Assembly (NCBI GenBank): GCA_002284895.1
Contig: CP015605.1
Coordinates: 806,001-870,000 of the forward strand
Reading direction: 5' to 3'
DNA length: 64,000 nucleotides
DNA from: Actinobacteria bacterium IMCC19121
GTDB taxonomy: Bacteria; Actinomycetota; Actinomycetes; Nanopelagicales; Nanopelagicaceae
The position numbers and the translations under genes are program-made. A model generated the notes under the pieces. It searched no databases and was not told the origin of the DNA. It was given only the letters and a program-made list of their open reading frames with translations. Shown here in pieces: positions 8,005 through 16,801 of this stretch (positions are counted from its first letter, which is position 1; every line of letters starts with the position of its first letter).

Positions 8005-9039
8005 ATGAGCCTTCGCTTTCGCCGATCATTAAAGATCATTCCTGGAGTTCGGTTGAACTTTAATAAGGATTCGATTGGTGTATCCCTGGGTGTGAGGGGT
8101 GCTCACTACACAATGAATTCAAAAGGTCGTCGCACGATCTCTGCTGGGATTCCTGGCACTGGAATCTCTAGTGTTGAAGTTCTCAGTAGTGGAAGGCGCA
8201 CAACTAGATCAAGTGCACAAGAGATGATGAGTCAAGAAGTTTCAGGACCACCGGCACCGGGCCTCTTTGCACGAAAAGTGGAGAGGGATCTCAATGCCTT
8301 TCTTCTAGATATCTATAACTCAGATAGTAAGGACACTCCGGTAGAAGTAGTTGAAAAAGCTGCGGCCTTAAAGGCAAAACACCCTTCGCTTGCCTCTGCC
8401 GCAGATTTGATTACTTTTCTCCATGGTGTCACTGATGATAAAACTAAAATAGATGCCCTTGCACTAGGTAAGCACCTATGGAGTAATCGAGCTTCAGTCT
8501 TTAATGAGCCATTAGTATCCAAATATTTCAAAGGTATTACACCTTCTGCTCAAATCACACGAGGAATCTCCACCAATGAGATCTATAACGCGCAAACCCT
8601 CGGTTTTATATATACCGAAGTGCTTCAAAGTGAGGCGAAATATGATCAGGCTCTAGCAGTTCTAGATGAAATGATTCCTGATCAGTTGGTAGCTATATCT
8701 ATTGCAGATATTGAACTCATCACTAAAAAATATGATGAGGCTATTGAGACCACAGAAGATATTGATAATGAAGATGATGCCACGGCCATGTTGCTTATCT
8801 TGCGTGGCATCGCTTTTCGGGAAAAATCTCTCAATGATGCCGCCGTTGAGTGCTTTAAGCGCTCTCTTGCGCGCAAAAATCGAAGTGAGGCCCTGTTACA
8901 CCGTGCTCTCTTTGAGCGTGCAGAGACCTATGCACGCATGGGTAAGAAAGCCATGGCAGTAAAAGATCTAGAAAAGATTTTGGTAGATGAGCCGCAATAT
9001 CCCGAAGTAGAAGAAAAACTAGCCTCAATCAAAAAGTAG
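8005..9039 (+). CDS. DUF4236 protein with C-terminal TPR-like repeats
   Basis: A 344-residue protein. The first 55 residues match the DUF4236 pattern (LRFRRSLKIIPGVRLNFNKD, then SLGVRGAHYTMNSKGRRT and GIPGTGIS). The rest is helical, with tetratricopeptide-like repeats near the C-terminus (AMLLILRGIAFREKSLNDAA, HRALFERAETYARMGKKAMA). No signal peptide is seen. The function of DUF4236 is unknown; the repeats suggest a scaffold or protein-binding role. TACATT at 7993-7998 ends 6 nt before the ATG, so it is probably leaderless. It ends 2 bp from the convergent gene. Confidence 0.82.
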   Translation: MSLRFRRSLKIIPGVRLNFNKDSIGVSLGVRGAHYTMNSKGRRTISAGIPGTGISSVEVLSSGRRTTRSSAQEMMSQEVSGPPAPGLFARKVERDLNAFLLDIYNSDSKDTPVEVVEKAAALKAKHPSLASAADLITFLHGVTDDKTKIDALALGKHLWSNRASVFNEPLVSKYFKGITPSAQITRGISTNEIYNAQTLGFIYTEVLQSEAKYDQALAVLDEMIPDQLVAISIADIELITKKYDEAIETTEDIDNEDDATAMLLILRGIAFREKSLNDAAVECFKRSLARKNRSEALLHRALFERAETYARMGKKAMAVKDLEKILVDEPQYPEVEEKLASIKK

Positions 9040-9041
9040 AG

Positions 9042-9596
9042 CTATTTACACTCCGCTAACCGTGCCCTAACCATCGCCAGAATCAACTTAGTATCAACAT
9101 CCCAATCGTTTGGCACACCAATCGTTTTCTTCTTCACAACAAGATCTGCCATCTTGGGTGCAAAGGCTGCAATGACATCAGCGCTCCATGGGGAGATGAG
9201 GATGTGCTTGCTAGAAGCACTTGCTCCAAAGACGTAATGGCCATCAATTTTGATCATTGGCTGATTCCAGGCAATGACTAGCTCTGCTTGTGGGTATTTA
9301 GTTGTGATTGCTTTAAAGATTGCGCGCATTGTTTTAGCTTGATCTTTACCTACTGATTGATAGAACTGTGTAGGAGTATTAAACCTTCTGGCAGAAAGTG
9401 ATCCTCTGGAATACATCACTAGGGCATTTGCATGAGCTTGGCTAAAGCCATGGTTTTCACGAAGGAATGCAATCTGCTCTGGGTATTTAGCACCTTCTAG
9501 ATCCTTCATTACAGAGAACCAATAAGACATCTTGTGTCCATACTTTTTCTCTATAGAAGGAAAGTGCGCCTCGCGAGAGGGATCTTTGGCGGCCAT
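9042..9596 (-). CDS. DUF4287 plus DUF1801 (YdhG/YdeI-like) protein
   Basis: A 184-residue two-domain protein. The N-terminal part (SYWFSVMKDLEGAKYPEQIA, LRENHGFSQAHANALVMYSRG) is DUF4287-like. The C-terminal part (VIAWNQPMIKIDGHYVFGAS, ILISPWSADVIAAFAPK) is a DUF1801/YdhG domain with the iron-chaperone-like fold. No catalytic role is known. TATTAT at 9603-9608 (read on the minus strand) sits 6 nt upstream of the ATG, indicating a leaderless message. Confidence 0.85.
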   Translation of the reverse strand: MAAKDPSREAHFPSIEKKYGHKMSYWFSVMKDLEGAKYPEQIAFLRENHGFSQAHANALVMYSRGSLSARRFNTPTQFYQSVGKDQAKTMRAIFKAITTKYPQAELVIAWNQPMIKIDGHYVFGASASSKHILISPWSADVIAAFAPKMADLVVKKKTIGVPNDWDVDTKLILAMVRARLAECK

Positions 9597-9665
9597 AGGT
9601 AAATAATAACGAAGTTTTAACTCTGAACTGGCACTATGTCCTCCTGAGAAGGAGAAGAGAATCCA

Positions 9666-9911
9666 ATGTCATTTGTTATGTATTCAACGAGCTGGTGTGG
9701 CTACTGCAAGCGCCTTAAATCTCAACTTGCAGAGGTTGGTGTGAGCTTTGAAGAAATTAACATTGAAGAAGTTCCAGGAACGGCAGAGATTGTTGAGAAG
9801 GTCAATGGCGGAAATCGCACAGTGCCCACTCTTGTTTTTAGTGACGGAGAAGCAATGACTAACCCATCTGCCAAGCAAGTAGTGGAGAAGTTGGCCTCTC
9901 TAGGGCTTTAG
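9666..9911 (+). CDS. mrx1: Mycoredoxin (glutaredoxin-fold, CGYC)
   Basis: An 81-residue thioredoxin-fold protein with active site Cys11-Gly-Tyr-Cys14 (TSWCGYCKRL) and the mycoredoxin block VNGGNRTVPT. Mycoredoxins reduce mycothiol mixed disulfides in Actinobacteria, taking electrons from mycothiol and its reductase. A clear ribosome site (GAAGGAGAAG) precedes the ATG, unlike many neighbours. The last 12 bp overlap the convergent dehydrogenase gene. Confidence 0.92.
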   Translation: MSFVMYSTSWCGYCKRLKSQLAEVGVSFEEINIEEVPGTAEIVEKVNGGNRTVPTLVFSDGEAMTNPSAKQVVEKLASLGL

Positions 9912-10880
9912 AACAATACGGATGGGGTTACCAACTTTGTTGGCTAACTTATCCAAAGCATCTGCTGCCCTTTCAAGGGGCAAAACTTCACTGATGGAGT
10001 CAGAGAGATCCAAACGCCCAGAGGCTGCTAATTCAATTAATTCTGTAACGTGATGGGCCTCTGAGCCATAGTGACCCATGATCTGTGTGCGCATGTAGGT
10101 AAAGGCCATATCGTTTGGAATCACAATAGGTTCATTAGCAATACCAACTATTACTAAGCGCCCTTGTTCACCCAACATAGATAGAGCTTGTTTTCTAACT
10201 GGGGAGACTCCGGCAAAATCAAAGGCAGCATTTAATCCACGGTGCTTTTTTAACTCACCATCATCTGGAGCAAAGGCATAGTCGGCGCCCCGCGCTAACG
10301 CATTTGCCCGTGCATCTTCACGTGGATCAATTGCAACAACAGATGCGCCAATGATTTTAAGTAGTTGCACAGCATGTATTCCAAGGCCCCCCACACCAAA
10401 GACTGCGACCTTCTCACCTGCCACAACATGTCCCGTAGATGTAATAGCTGCCCACGGTGTTGAAACAGCATCAGGAATGATTGCAGCTTGTTCAAAGGCC
10501 AATGCATCAGGAATCTTTGCAACAAGCTCTGACTTTGTAACAACGTATTCGGCCCAGCCGCCGTCATAATCAAAGCCCATTGTTGTTATCTGTTGATTTG
10601 AATTGCGCTCACCAGCAATGACAACGACACGATCGCCAACAGAAGATGTTGTGACACCTGCGCCGACTTGATCAATAGTTCCTGCAACTTCATGACCGAG
10701 GGTGACGTGATCACCCTCTAAGTAGCCGGGAGATAAAATGCCTTCTAGAAAGTGCACATCAGATAAACACACACCAGCAGCGCCTACTTTAATTCTCACT
10801 TGCCCCGCACCAGCCTCTGGTGTTGCCACATCCACAACCTCAAAGGCGCGCGTAGAAACGCTTATTCTTCCTGCTCTCAT
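9900..10880 (-). CDS. Zinc-type medium-chain alcohol dehydrogenase
   Basis: A 326-residue MDR-family dehydrogenase/reductase. Catalytic zinc residues are visible in GVCLSDVHFLEG (Cys, Asp) and LGHEVAGT (His, Glu). The nucleotide-binding loop is VFGVGGLGIHAVQLLK. The four-Cys structural zinc loop of classical ADHs is absent (the sequence there is VIAGERNSNQQITTMGF), which is common in a subset of the family. Its ATG overlaps the stop of the upstream phosphotransferase gene by 4 bp, so it is the third gene of a coupled operon with an acyl-CoA dehydrogenase. The alcohol or acyl-linked substrate is unknown. Confidence 0.88.
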   Translation of the reverse strand: MRAGRISVSTRAFEVVDVATPEAGAGQVRIKVGAAGVCLSDVHFLEGILSPGYLEGDHVTLGHEVAGTIDQVGAGVTTSSVGDRVVVIAGERNSNQQITTMGFDYDGGWAEYVVTKSELVAKIPDALAFEQAAIIPDAVSTPWAAITSTGHVVAGEKVAVFGVGGLGIHAVQLLKIIGASVVAIDPREDARANALARGADYAFAPDDGELKKHRGLNAAFDFAGVSPVRKQALSMLGEQGRLVIVGIANEPIVIPNDMAFTYMRTQIMGHYGSEAHHVTELIELAASGRLDLSDSISEVLPLERAADALDKLANKVGNPIRIVLKP

Positions 10881-11902
10881 CTGAGTTTGCCTTCTGCTCG
10901 GTTAATCAATGTATTGACTGCATCTCCAAAACCAGCGAAAGCTGGATTAGTTGTTTGTCCCACCTTATAGCGGGCCCAAATCTGTTGAATGATGACAGCT
11001 AATCTAAATAAGCCAAAGACTTCATAGAAAGTAAAGTCTGCACACGTGCGACCACTTAACTCTAGATAGCGCTGCACAAACTCATTGCGCGTCGGCATTC
11101 CTTCCAAATGACTAGGTTGGCGACGAAGGGATGCAAAAGCAGGCTCATCATCTCTATCCACCCAATAAGCAAGCGAAGATCCTAAATCCATCAAAGGATC
11201 TCCCACTGTTGCAAGCTCCCAATCCAATACGCCAACGATGCGTGCTTTCTCTAAATCAAATACAACGTTATCTATGCGCCAATCACCATGGATGACACAG
11301 GAATCAACATCGTCTGGTTTATTAGCATCAAGCCAGGCCATTACCTTTTCACCATTGGGCACATCATCAGTTAATGCGTTGCGATATCGCTTTGACCAAC
11401 CCTCCACTTGCCGGCCCACATACCCACTACCTTTGTTGAGCTCACTTAAAACAGAGGCATCAACACCGTGTAGTTGAACGAGTCCATTGATTAAAGAATC
11501 AGCCATGATGGCAACATCGTTAGGCGTGATATCTTTTTCGATATCTCTCCTAAAGATATCTCCCACAACCCGCTCCATGACATAGAAATCGCAGCCCATG
11601 ATGGAGTGGTCTTCGCAGAGCGCAAACATCTTGGGTACTAAGTCATAGCTTCCCTTTAAGCGAGATTGAATTAAGAACTCACGCTTCATATCGTGAGCAG
11701 AGACTGCCTTTGTTCCAACGGGTGGCCTGCGCAGCACTAACTCTTGTCCTGGATATTGCAAAAGGTAGGTCAGATTGGATGCACCGCTTCTAAACTGCAT
11801 AACCTGCGGAGCATCTTTATGGGTAATAAAAGGTTGTAACCATGCATGCATGGCATCAACATCAAAGCGATCCTCTTCGCGGACCGCGCTTAAATCTTTC
11901 AT
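10877..11902 (-). CDS. Phosphotransferase family protein (APH fold, ACAD10/11 N-domain type)
   Basis: A 341-residue kinase-fold protein of the aminoglycoside phosphotransferase superfamily. The catalytic loop is VIHGDWRIDNVVF and the metal-binding motif is GVLDWELATVGDPLMDLG. Such proteins pair with acyl-CoA dehydrogenases, and in animals they are fused to them (ACAD10/11). There they phosphorylate 4-hydroxy fatty acyl-CoAs so that the hydroxyl can be eliminated. The same pairing here (4-bp overlap with the upstream acyl-CoA dehydrogenase) supports a role in hydroxy-acid or odd lipid catabolism rather than drug resistance. The role is inference from context. Confidence 0.88.
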   Translation of the reverse strand: MKDLSAVREEDRFDVDAMHAWLQPFITHKDAPQVMQFRSGASNLTYLLQYPGQELVLRRPPVGTKAVSAHDMKREFLIQSRLKGSYDLVPKMFALCEDHSIMGCDFYVMERVVGDIFRRDIEKDITPNDVAIMADSLINGLVQLHGVDASVLSELNKGSGYVGRQVEGWSKRYRNALTDDVPNGEKVMAWLDANKPDDVDSCVIHGDWRIDNVVFDLEKARIVGVLDWELATVGDPLMDLGSSLAYWVDRDDEPAFASLRRQPSHLEGMPTRNEFVQRYLELSGRTCADFTFYEVFGLFRLAVIIQQIWARYKVGQTTNPAFAGFGDAVNTLINRAEGKLR

Positions 11903-13119
11903 GACAAATAAGGCTTGATTTCTAAACGCGCAATATCTCGGATGTGCACTTCATCTGGCCCATCGACTATGCGCAGTGTTCTCATGCCTGCATAGAGCGA
12001 TGCCAGGGGAGTGTCCTGACTAACTCCTGCTCCGCCATAGCTTTGTATTGCATGATCAATAATGCGCTCTGCCATTTGTGGCACAGCCACCTTGATTGCA
12101 GCAATCTCTTTGCGAGCACCTTTTGCTCCAACAGTGTCAATCATCCAAGCAGCTTTGAGTACTAACAAACGTGCTTGTTCAATATCAATGCGTGCTTGGG
12201 CAATCCACTCTTGGATTACTCCTTGCTTGACCAGCTCTTTACCAAAAGCCTCACGCGAGATGGTGCGCTTAATCATCAGAGACAAAGCACGCTCTGCCAT
12301 ACCAATAGCTCTCATGCAGTGGTGAATACGACCAGGACCTAGGCGGGCTTGGGCTAGTGCAAAGCCGGCACCTTGTTCTCCCAGCAAGTTTGTCTTTGGT
12401 ACTCGCACATTAGTAAAAGAAACTTCAGCATGGCCGTGTTGATCGCTATATCCAAAGACAGTTAAGTTGCGCTCAACTTTTACTCCAGGAGTATTCATTG
12501 GCACCAACACCATAGATTGCTGATGGTGATCATCTGCTTCTGGATTAGTTTTGCCCATCACAATAAGGATCTGACAACGCTCATCCATCGCACCTGTTGT
12601 CCACCACTTTGTGCCATTGATGACGAAATCATTACCGTCAGTAGTAATTGAAGTTCTAATGTTTCTAGCATCACTTGATGCCACATCAGGCTCAGTCATT
12701 GCAAAGGCAGAGCGCATCCGGCCATCAAGGAGTGGTTCTAACCAGGCCTTCTTTTGTTCTTCCGTGCCAAACATATCTAGCAGTTCCATATTGCCTGTGT
12801 CAGGCGCCGCACAATTTATTGCCTCTGGTGCTAACTCAGGAGACCATCCAGTTATCTCTGCCAGCGTTGCATACTCAGTAACAGATAAACCATGTTCTGG
12901 GTTGTGACTATGTGGCAAAAAAAGATTCCATAAACCAAGTGCTCGAGCTTTTTTCTTCAGCTCTTCCACAACGGGGGGAAGGCCATGTGGTTTGCCGGCA
13001 GCGATAAGCGCGTGACGTTGTTGTTCATAGATTGCCTCTGATGGAAAAACATCAGAGTCCATGAAAGCTTGCAGTTTGGCTGCGTATTGGCTTGTCTTAG
13101 CACTTAAGGAGAAGTCCAT
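11899..13119 (-). CDS. Acyl-CoA dehydrogenase (ACAD10/11-like)
   Basis: A 406-residue FAD-dependent acyl-CoA dehydrogenase. It has the FAD/substrate block FAMTEPDVASSDARN, the helix GPGRIHHCMRAIGMAERAL and the C-terminal QSYGGAGVSQDTPLA. It is the first gene of a three-gene operon (dehydrogenase, phosphotransferase, alcohol dehydrogenase) with 4-bp ATGA overlaps. TAAGGT at 13126-13131 on the minus strand ends 6 nt before the ATG, so the operon is probably read from a leaderless message. With the phosphotransferase it may form the 4-hydroxyacyl-CoA route known for ACAD10/11. Confidence 0.92.
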   Translation of the reverse strand: MDFSLSAKTSQYAAKLQAFMDSDVFPSEAIYEQQRHALIAAGKPHGLPPVVEELKKKARALGLWNLFLPHSHNPEHGLSVTEYATLAEITGWSPELAPEAINCAAPDTGNMELLDMFGTEEQKKAWLEPLLDGRMRSAFAMTEPDVASSDARNIRTSITTDGNDFVINGTKWWTTGAMDERCQILIVMGKTNPEADDHHQQSMVLVPMNTPGVKVERNLTVFGYSDQHGHAEVSFTNVRVPKTNLLGEQGAGFALAQARLGPGRIHHCMRAIGMAERALSLMIKRTISREAFGKELVKQGVIQEWIAQARIDIEQARLLVLKAAWMIDTVGAKGARKEIAAIKVAVPQMAERIIDHAIQSYGGAGVSQDTPLASLYAGMRTLRIVDGPDEVHIRDIARLEIKPYLS

Positions 13120-13162
13120 GCCTTAACCTTACGCATAGTTACCCAATTTGAGGAGAAGAAGA

Positions 13163-13924
13163 ATGAGCATTCTGGAGCGCTTTCGTTTAGATTCAAAAGT
13201 GGCAGTGGTCACCGGCGCATCCTCAGGTCTTGGCGTTGCATTTGCTAAAGCCTTAGCCGAGGCAGGGGCAGATGTAGTTCTGGGTGCTCGTCGCACAGAT
13301 CGACTCGATGAAACAGGTGCTCTAGTAACAGCTGCTGGGCGCAAATACGCAGCCCTCACAACAGATGTGACAAAGGTTCAAGATTGCGATGCTCTGATTG
13401 CTCTAGCCATAGAAAAGTTTGGCCGCGTTGATATTTTGGTTAATAACGCAGGTGTTGGTACAGCAGTTCCTGCAACTCATGAAACACCAGAGCAATTTAA
13501 ATCAGTTATTGATGTCAATCTCTTTGGTGCTTATTGGATGTCTCAAGCTTTTGCTAGAGCAAACAAAGGCGGCGGCGCCATTGTTAACATCTCAAGCATC
13601 CTTGGAATAAAGCCACAAGGACTTCCACAAGCAGCCTATGCCTCCTCCAAGGCAGGTCTAATTGGTTTAACTAGAGATTTAGCTGCGCAGTGGACGGGAC
13701 GTAAAAACATAAGAGTAAACGCGCTCGCACCAGGATTTTTTCCTTCAGAGATGAGTGATGAACTACCAAAAGATATGGTCGAGATGGTCAAGATGTTCAC
13801 ACCAGCAGGGCGCCTAGGAGATCCAGAAGAGTTAGCGGCAACCCTTATCTGGTTAGTCAGTGATGCTTCTAGTTATGTAACAGGAATTACCGTGCCAGTT
13901 GATGGTGGATTGGTGATGCCGTAA
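13163..13924 (+). CDS. Short-chain dehydrogenase/reductase
   Basis: A 253-residue Rossmann-fold SDR. Motifs are the NAD(P) loop TGASSGLGVAFAKAL, NNAG (VNNAGVGTA), a catalytic Ser in VNISSILG, and YASSK (YxxxK). The C-terminal block SYVTGITVPVDGGLVMP is typical of FabG-like 3-oxoacyl reductases. The start at 13163 follows a clear GAGGAGAAG site; the in-frame TTG at 13148 is rejected for that reason. It is transcribed away from the acyl-CoA dehydrogenase operon, so a shared role in lipid degradation is plausible but unproven. Confidence 0.9.
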   Translation: MSILERFRLDSKVAVVTGASSGLGVAFAKALAEAGADVVLGARRTDRLDETGALVTAAGRKYAALTTDVTKVQDCDALIALAIEKFGRVDILVNNAGVGTAVPATHETPEQFKSVIDVNLFGAYWMSQAFARANKGGGAIVNISSILGIKPQGLPQAAYASSKAGLIGLTRDLAAQWTGRKNIRVNALAPGFFPSEMSDELPKDMVEMVKMFTPAGRLGDPEELAATLIWLVSDASSYVTGITVPVDGGLVMP

Positions 13925-14296
13925 TTACTTGCGCAGGATGTTGATGAAGTAACCAAGCCCAAAGCCAAAACCAACAGCTGCATAAAGGTAGCTAAACCAG
14001 GTGATCTGTCCTGGAATCAAAAGAGTTAACACCCCGAGTCCAGTTGCGCTCACACACATCACCTTTGCAACGTTGCTCACGCCGCTATCACTGCTGTTTT
14101 TAGAGTTGTTCCACATGTTCCCAGCAAGTGCCACAAGGGTTATCGCAATCATGCGCATCGACCAGACCATGGGTTCGTTCTTTTCTAGGCCCAGAAGATC
14201 TAGAAAAAGAGAAGGTGCAATAAGTAAAAAAAGCGCAGATGCGCCAAAGACCATAGAGCCGGCCTTTAGAGTGGTTCTGATTCCTTGATAGTTCAT
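13925..14296 (-). CDS. Small membrane protein, unknown
   Basis: A 123-residue protein with about four hydrophobic segments (SMVFGASALFLLIAPSLFLD, MIAITLVALAG, CVSATGLGVLTLLIPG, YLYAAVGFGFGLGYFINILR). No family is recognised. TAATCT ends 7 nt upstream of the ATG at 14296, giving a leaderless start. The longer frame to 14359 would run into the next gene and is not preferred. It abuts the end of the SDR gene. Confidence 0.65.
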   Translation of the reverse strand: MNYQGIRTTLKAGSMVFGASALFLLIAPSLFLDLLGLEKNEPMVWSMRMIAITLVALAGNMWNNSKNSSDSGVSNVAKVMCVSATGLGVLTLLIPGQITWFSYLYAAVGFGFGLGYFINILRK

Positions 14297-14321
14297 AGTT
14301 AAAAGATTACAACCCGAACTA

Positions 14322-14516
14322 TTACTTTCTGCGGTTTGCCAGCTTAACAATTGCGGCAATTACAAAAATAGCCATTCCCACTGGCACGGTGACCATCAGC
14401 AACCATAAATACCCACCGCTGCCTGAACTCTCATCAAACATGGATGTGCCATTGAGAAGAGATGTAATAAAGGCAAGGGCAATGGGTAAGAAGGCAATGA
14501 TCAAACCTATGCGCAT
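14322..14516 (-). CDS. Small two-helix membrane protein, unknown
   Basis: A 64-residue protein with two membrane segments (GLIIAFLPIALAFITSLL and LWLLMVTVPVGMAIFVIAAI) and a basic tail KLANRRK. No family is recognised. TAGATT lies 7 nt before the ATG at 14516, which supports this start over the longer frame to 14606. Confidence 0.55.
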   Translation of the reverse strand: MRIGLIIAFLPIALAFITSLLNGTSMFDESSGSGGYLWLLMVTVPVGMAIFVIAAIVKLANRRK

Positions 14517-14629
14517 GCCTATAAATCTAGCGCTAAGTATTGGGCGAGTCACTTGAGAAGGGTGCAAGTCTGCTGAACAATTTCTTGTTGAGGTAATTCC
14601 ATCCAACTCAGAATGGGAAGTTTTCTTAA

Positions 14630-14998
14630 ATGAAACTCAACATGCGCACCTTCGTGCTCGGCTTCACGGGCATCATCAACACAGTCTTAGCTTTTGCTGG
14701 CATGGTCATTCCAGCCAAGGCATTTGGTGAAGACAATTTAAGCGTAGTGATCTTGTCTAACTTGCGTGCTTTCACAGCAGCAGAGTTAGCTCTTACTCTC
14801 TTCTCACTCTATTCACTCTCACACAAGCAGTACCAGGACATGGCTCTAACCTTCATCCTGCTCACTGTTATTGGTTGGACAGTCGGACAAAGCCTGAGCA
14901 TCGTCATGGATGGCTCACCAGGTTCATTCACAATCGCAACAATCATCATTCAAGCCATCTTTATTCCACTGACCTGGATGGCGTTAAAGAAAAAGTAA
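14630..14998 (+). CDS. Four-helix membrane protein, unknown
   Basis: A 122-residue protein with about four hydrophobic helices (FVLGFTGIINTVLAFAGMVI, AAELALTLFSLYSL, MALTFILLTVIGWTVGQSLS, IATIIIQAIFIPLTWMAL) and a KKK end. No family is recognised with confidence. A hairpin terminator follows at 15013. Confidence 0.6.
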   Translation: MKLNMRTFVLGFTGIINTVLAFAGMVIPAKAFGEDNLSVVILSNLRAFTAAELALTLFSLYSLSHKQYQDMALTFILLTVIGWTVGQSLSIVMDGSPGSFTIATIIIQAIFIPLTWMALKKK

Positions 14999-15012
14999 TA
15001 AGAACAAAAGGG

Positions 15013-15045
15013 GAAGAGCTGGGGTTAATAGCCCCAGCTCTTCTC
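15013..15045 (+). terminator. Hairpin terminator
   Basis: A 12-bp stem, GAAGAGCTGGGG (15013-15024) with CCCCAGCTCTTC (15032-15043), has a 7-nt loop. The T-run is weak (TCTCATTT). It lies just after the membrane-protein gene. Confidence 0.7.
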
Positions 15046-15138
15046 TCATTTGGGCGTGTTGCCAAAGATATGCAGAAGCCCTGGAGGAGCATTGACTCTA
15101 GAAATTTCTTTAAAACTTCAACGGAGAGGTTAGAAAAA

Positions 15139-15492
15139 ATGGATCAAAACCCGGGCATAGGAAGACTTCATGTAGTTGAACTTGGTTTTAACACCACTCG
15201 CATGCTCTTTACATTTGGAAATCTTGCAGCCATCGCCATTGATGCATTGGCTGATTTAAGCGATGGCTCAAAGCTAGCTTTGTCAGTTGCAGTTGTAATT
15301 CTCAATATCTCATGCGTGCTCTCTTTTGACGCTGAACTTAAGATTTATGCAGCATTGAGTAAAGATGCAGGTGATGAAAACACTGCTTATGCCAAAAATG
15401 GTAGAGAAACTCCATGGGGCGTATTCAGAGTCTTTTGCCTAGTGATCTGTATAGCTGCTGCTGTAACGCAGTGGATGGCTATCAACGGATAG
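15139..15492 (+). CDS. Small membrane protein, unknown
   Basis: A 117-residue protein with hydrophobic segments MLFTFGNLAAIAIDAL, LALSVAVVILNISCVLSF and VFRVFCLVICIAAAVTQWM. The ATG at 15139 has a good ribosome site (GGAGAGG). The frame is open further upstream, but that part crosses the terminator at 15013 and the previous gene, so it is excluded. No family is recognised. Confidence 0.6.
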   Translation: MDQNPGIGRLHVVELGFNTTRMLFTFGNLAAIAIDALADLSDGSKLALSVAVVILNISCVLSFDAELKIYAALSKDAGDENTAYAKNGRETPWGVFRVFCLVICIAAAVTQWMAING

Positions 15493-15542
15493 GTTAATAA
15501 CCACCCACTGAGTAAAAGCTCGTGCTTTGGTTCAACTACCTT

Positions 15543-15866
15543 CTAGATGTTTGACTGATGGATTAAGCCACCGCCGCGGAACTTAAGCATTGGTGTCTTA
15601 GTCCAGATATCCATCGCGTCATCAAAGCTCTTTGAATTGGCGTGGAATCTATCTGTTGATTTTCCACATGCTTCTGCGCTATCAAATTCAACTGCATAGA
15701 TCCATGCACCTGAATACTCGCCATATCCACCTTCCCAGATGTTTACAGCACTTGCTCCTGCTTCTGCAAGAAATAGCTTCTTCCATTCTGCAAGTCTTCC
15801 CATTTGCTGACGTCTAGTTATTCCTTCAACGCCTTCAACGATCCATACTTCAGTTGTTTTTGCCAT
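15543..15866 (-). CDS. Small soluble protein, possibly of the dimeric alpha/beta-barrel type
   Basis: A 107-residue protein. Its strand-helix pattern (EVWIVEGVEGITRRQQMGRL, VNIWEGGYGEYSGAWIYAVE) resembles NIPSNAP/ABM-like ferredoxin-fold proteins, but no family is firmly recognised. A consensus ribosome site (AGGAGG) precedes the ATG, so it is probably well translated. Confidence 0.55.
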   Translation of the reverse strand: MAKTTEVWIVEGVEGITRRQQMGRLAEWKKLFLAEAGASAVNIWEGGYGEYSGAWIYAVEFDSAEACGKSTDRFHANSKSFDDAMDIWTKTPMLKFRGGGLIHQSNI

Positions 15867-15928
15867 GTAGTTCTCTCCTCCTATGGGCCGAACATCGGCT
15901 TTTGGAAACTACGCCTATATGGAGTGCA

Positions 15929-16741
15929 TTACAACGGATAGGCAAGACCAATATCAGGCTCAACTAACTTCCACTTGAGCGCAACACGCTTAACCCACTT
16001 AGGCGCACTTCCTCTATCTATGGCCAACAACATTGCAGCTAAGCCCACAAAGATTGCAAAATTAAATAGGGGAGAAGTTAAGCCTTCCCACAGCGATGGT
16101 TCCCACTCATTATCTTTTGGATTGGGTGGAACGTATTTATCAAAGACAATGCTCCAGTCAATGAGAGCATGGAAGATGACTCCCACCCAAATACTTCGTG
16201 TGAGAATCATTAGGGCGCATATAAAGATGCCAAAGCCAAAAGTATCCATCACATGCCAATAGGCAAGCCATGGATCCCAATCACTGGCCCAATAGCGGTT
16301 TAAGTGCATCAGACCAAAGCCTAAGGAAGAGAAGAAAATAGCTCTCTTCCTACCAAATCTATAGAGTGAACCAAAGACAAAGGCGCGTGAGAATATCTCT
16401 TCGCTATAGCCAATAGAGAGTAAAAAGATTATGCCCATCACAGTTTCTTGCGTGCTCATGCGCACGTTATCTGAACTAGATATCTCTCCCACAATAAAGA
16501 TAGAAGCAATAAAGAGTGCAATGAGAGATTTAAAGCTAAATCGAGGTAATCTGAAATAAGCCAAGGACTGCAAACCTAAAAAGTATGTGGCTAGATAAAA
16601 CAAAAGCCCTGCCACAACATTGCCAAAGGTGGAGTTGGCATAAGGGATATCTTCAAACCAGCTCGTGGGTTGGAGCCTTCCTGCCACAAGGGTTAAGACA
16701 GATAGGGCAATCAGGGTGATGCCCAGCCGTAGGTTTCTCAT
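15929..16741 (-). CDS. CPBP-family intramembrane metalloprotease, DNA-damage promoter
   Basis: A 270-residue polytopic membrane protein. Motifs of the CAAX-protease/bacteriocin-processing family are present: EExxxR (GYSEEIFSRAF, Glu114-Glu115 and Arg119 from the chosen start), FxxxH (FGLMH, His146) and HxxxD (HALID, His191). Members cleave within the membrane or protect against bacteriocins. The start at 16741 is set by a PafBC-type promoter whose TACTGT box ends 7 nt upstream, giving a leaderless message. The same palindrome drives the divergent gene at 16802, so both are predicted to be induced by DNA damage. Confidence 0.85.
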   Translation of the reverse strand: MRNLRLGITLIALSVLTLVAGRLQPTSWFEDIPYANSTFGNVVAGLLFYLATYFLGLQSLAYFRLPRFSFKSLIALFIASIFIVGEISSSDNVRMSTQETVMGIIFLLSIGYSEEIFSRAFVFGSLYRFGRKRAIFFSSLGFGLMHLNRYWASDWDPWLAYWHVMDTFGFGIFICALMILTRSIWVGVIFHALIDWSIVFDKYVPPNPKDNEWEPSLWEGLTSPLFNFAIFVGLAAMLLAIDRGSAPKWVKRVALKWKLVEPDIGLAYPL

Positions 16742-16748
16742 AGGGATC

Positions 16749-16771
16749 ACAGTAGGCAGCCCCACTGACAA
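16749..16771 (-). promoter_or_regulatory. PafBC-type (RecA-NDp) promoter of the CPBP gene
   Basis: On the minus strand the sequence reads TTGTCAGTG, 8 bases, then TACTGT. This fits the mycobacterial RecA-independent DNA-damage promoter tTGTCRgtg-N8-TAnnnT, known to be activated by PafBC. It shares the palindrome CTGACAATTTGTCAG (16765-16779) with the plus-strand promoter. Confidence 0.8.
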
Positions 16772-16772
16772 T

Positions 16773-16795
16773 TTGTCAGAGGCGCCTTCTAACCT
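16773..16795 (+). promoter_or_regulatory. PafBC-type promoter of the 16802 gene
   Basis: The plus strand reads TTGTCAGAG, 8 bases, then TAACCT (16790-16795). It is followed 6 nt later by the ATG at 16802, giving a leaderless start. Confidence 0.75.
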
Positions 16796-16801
16796 AGAGC
16801 C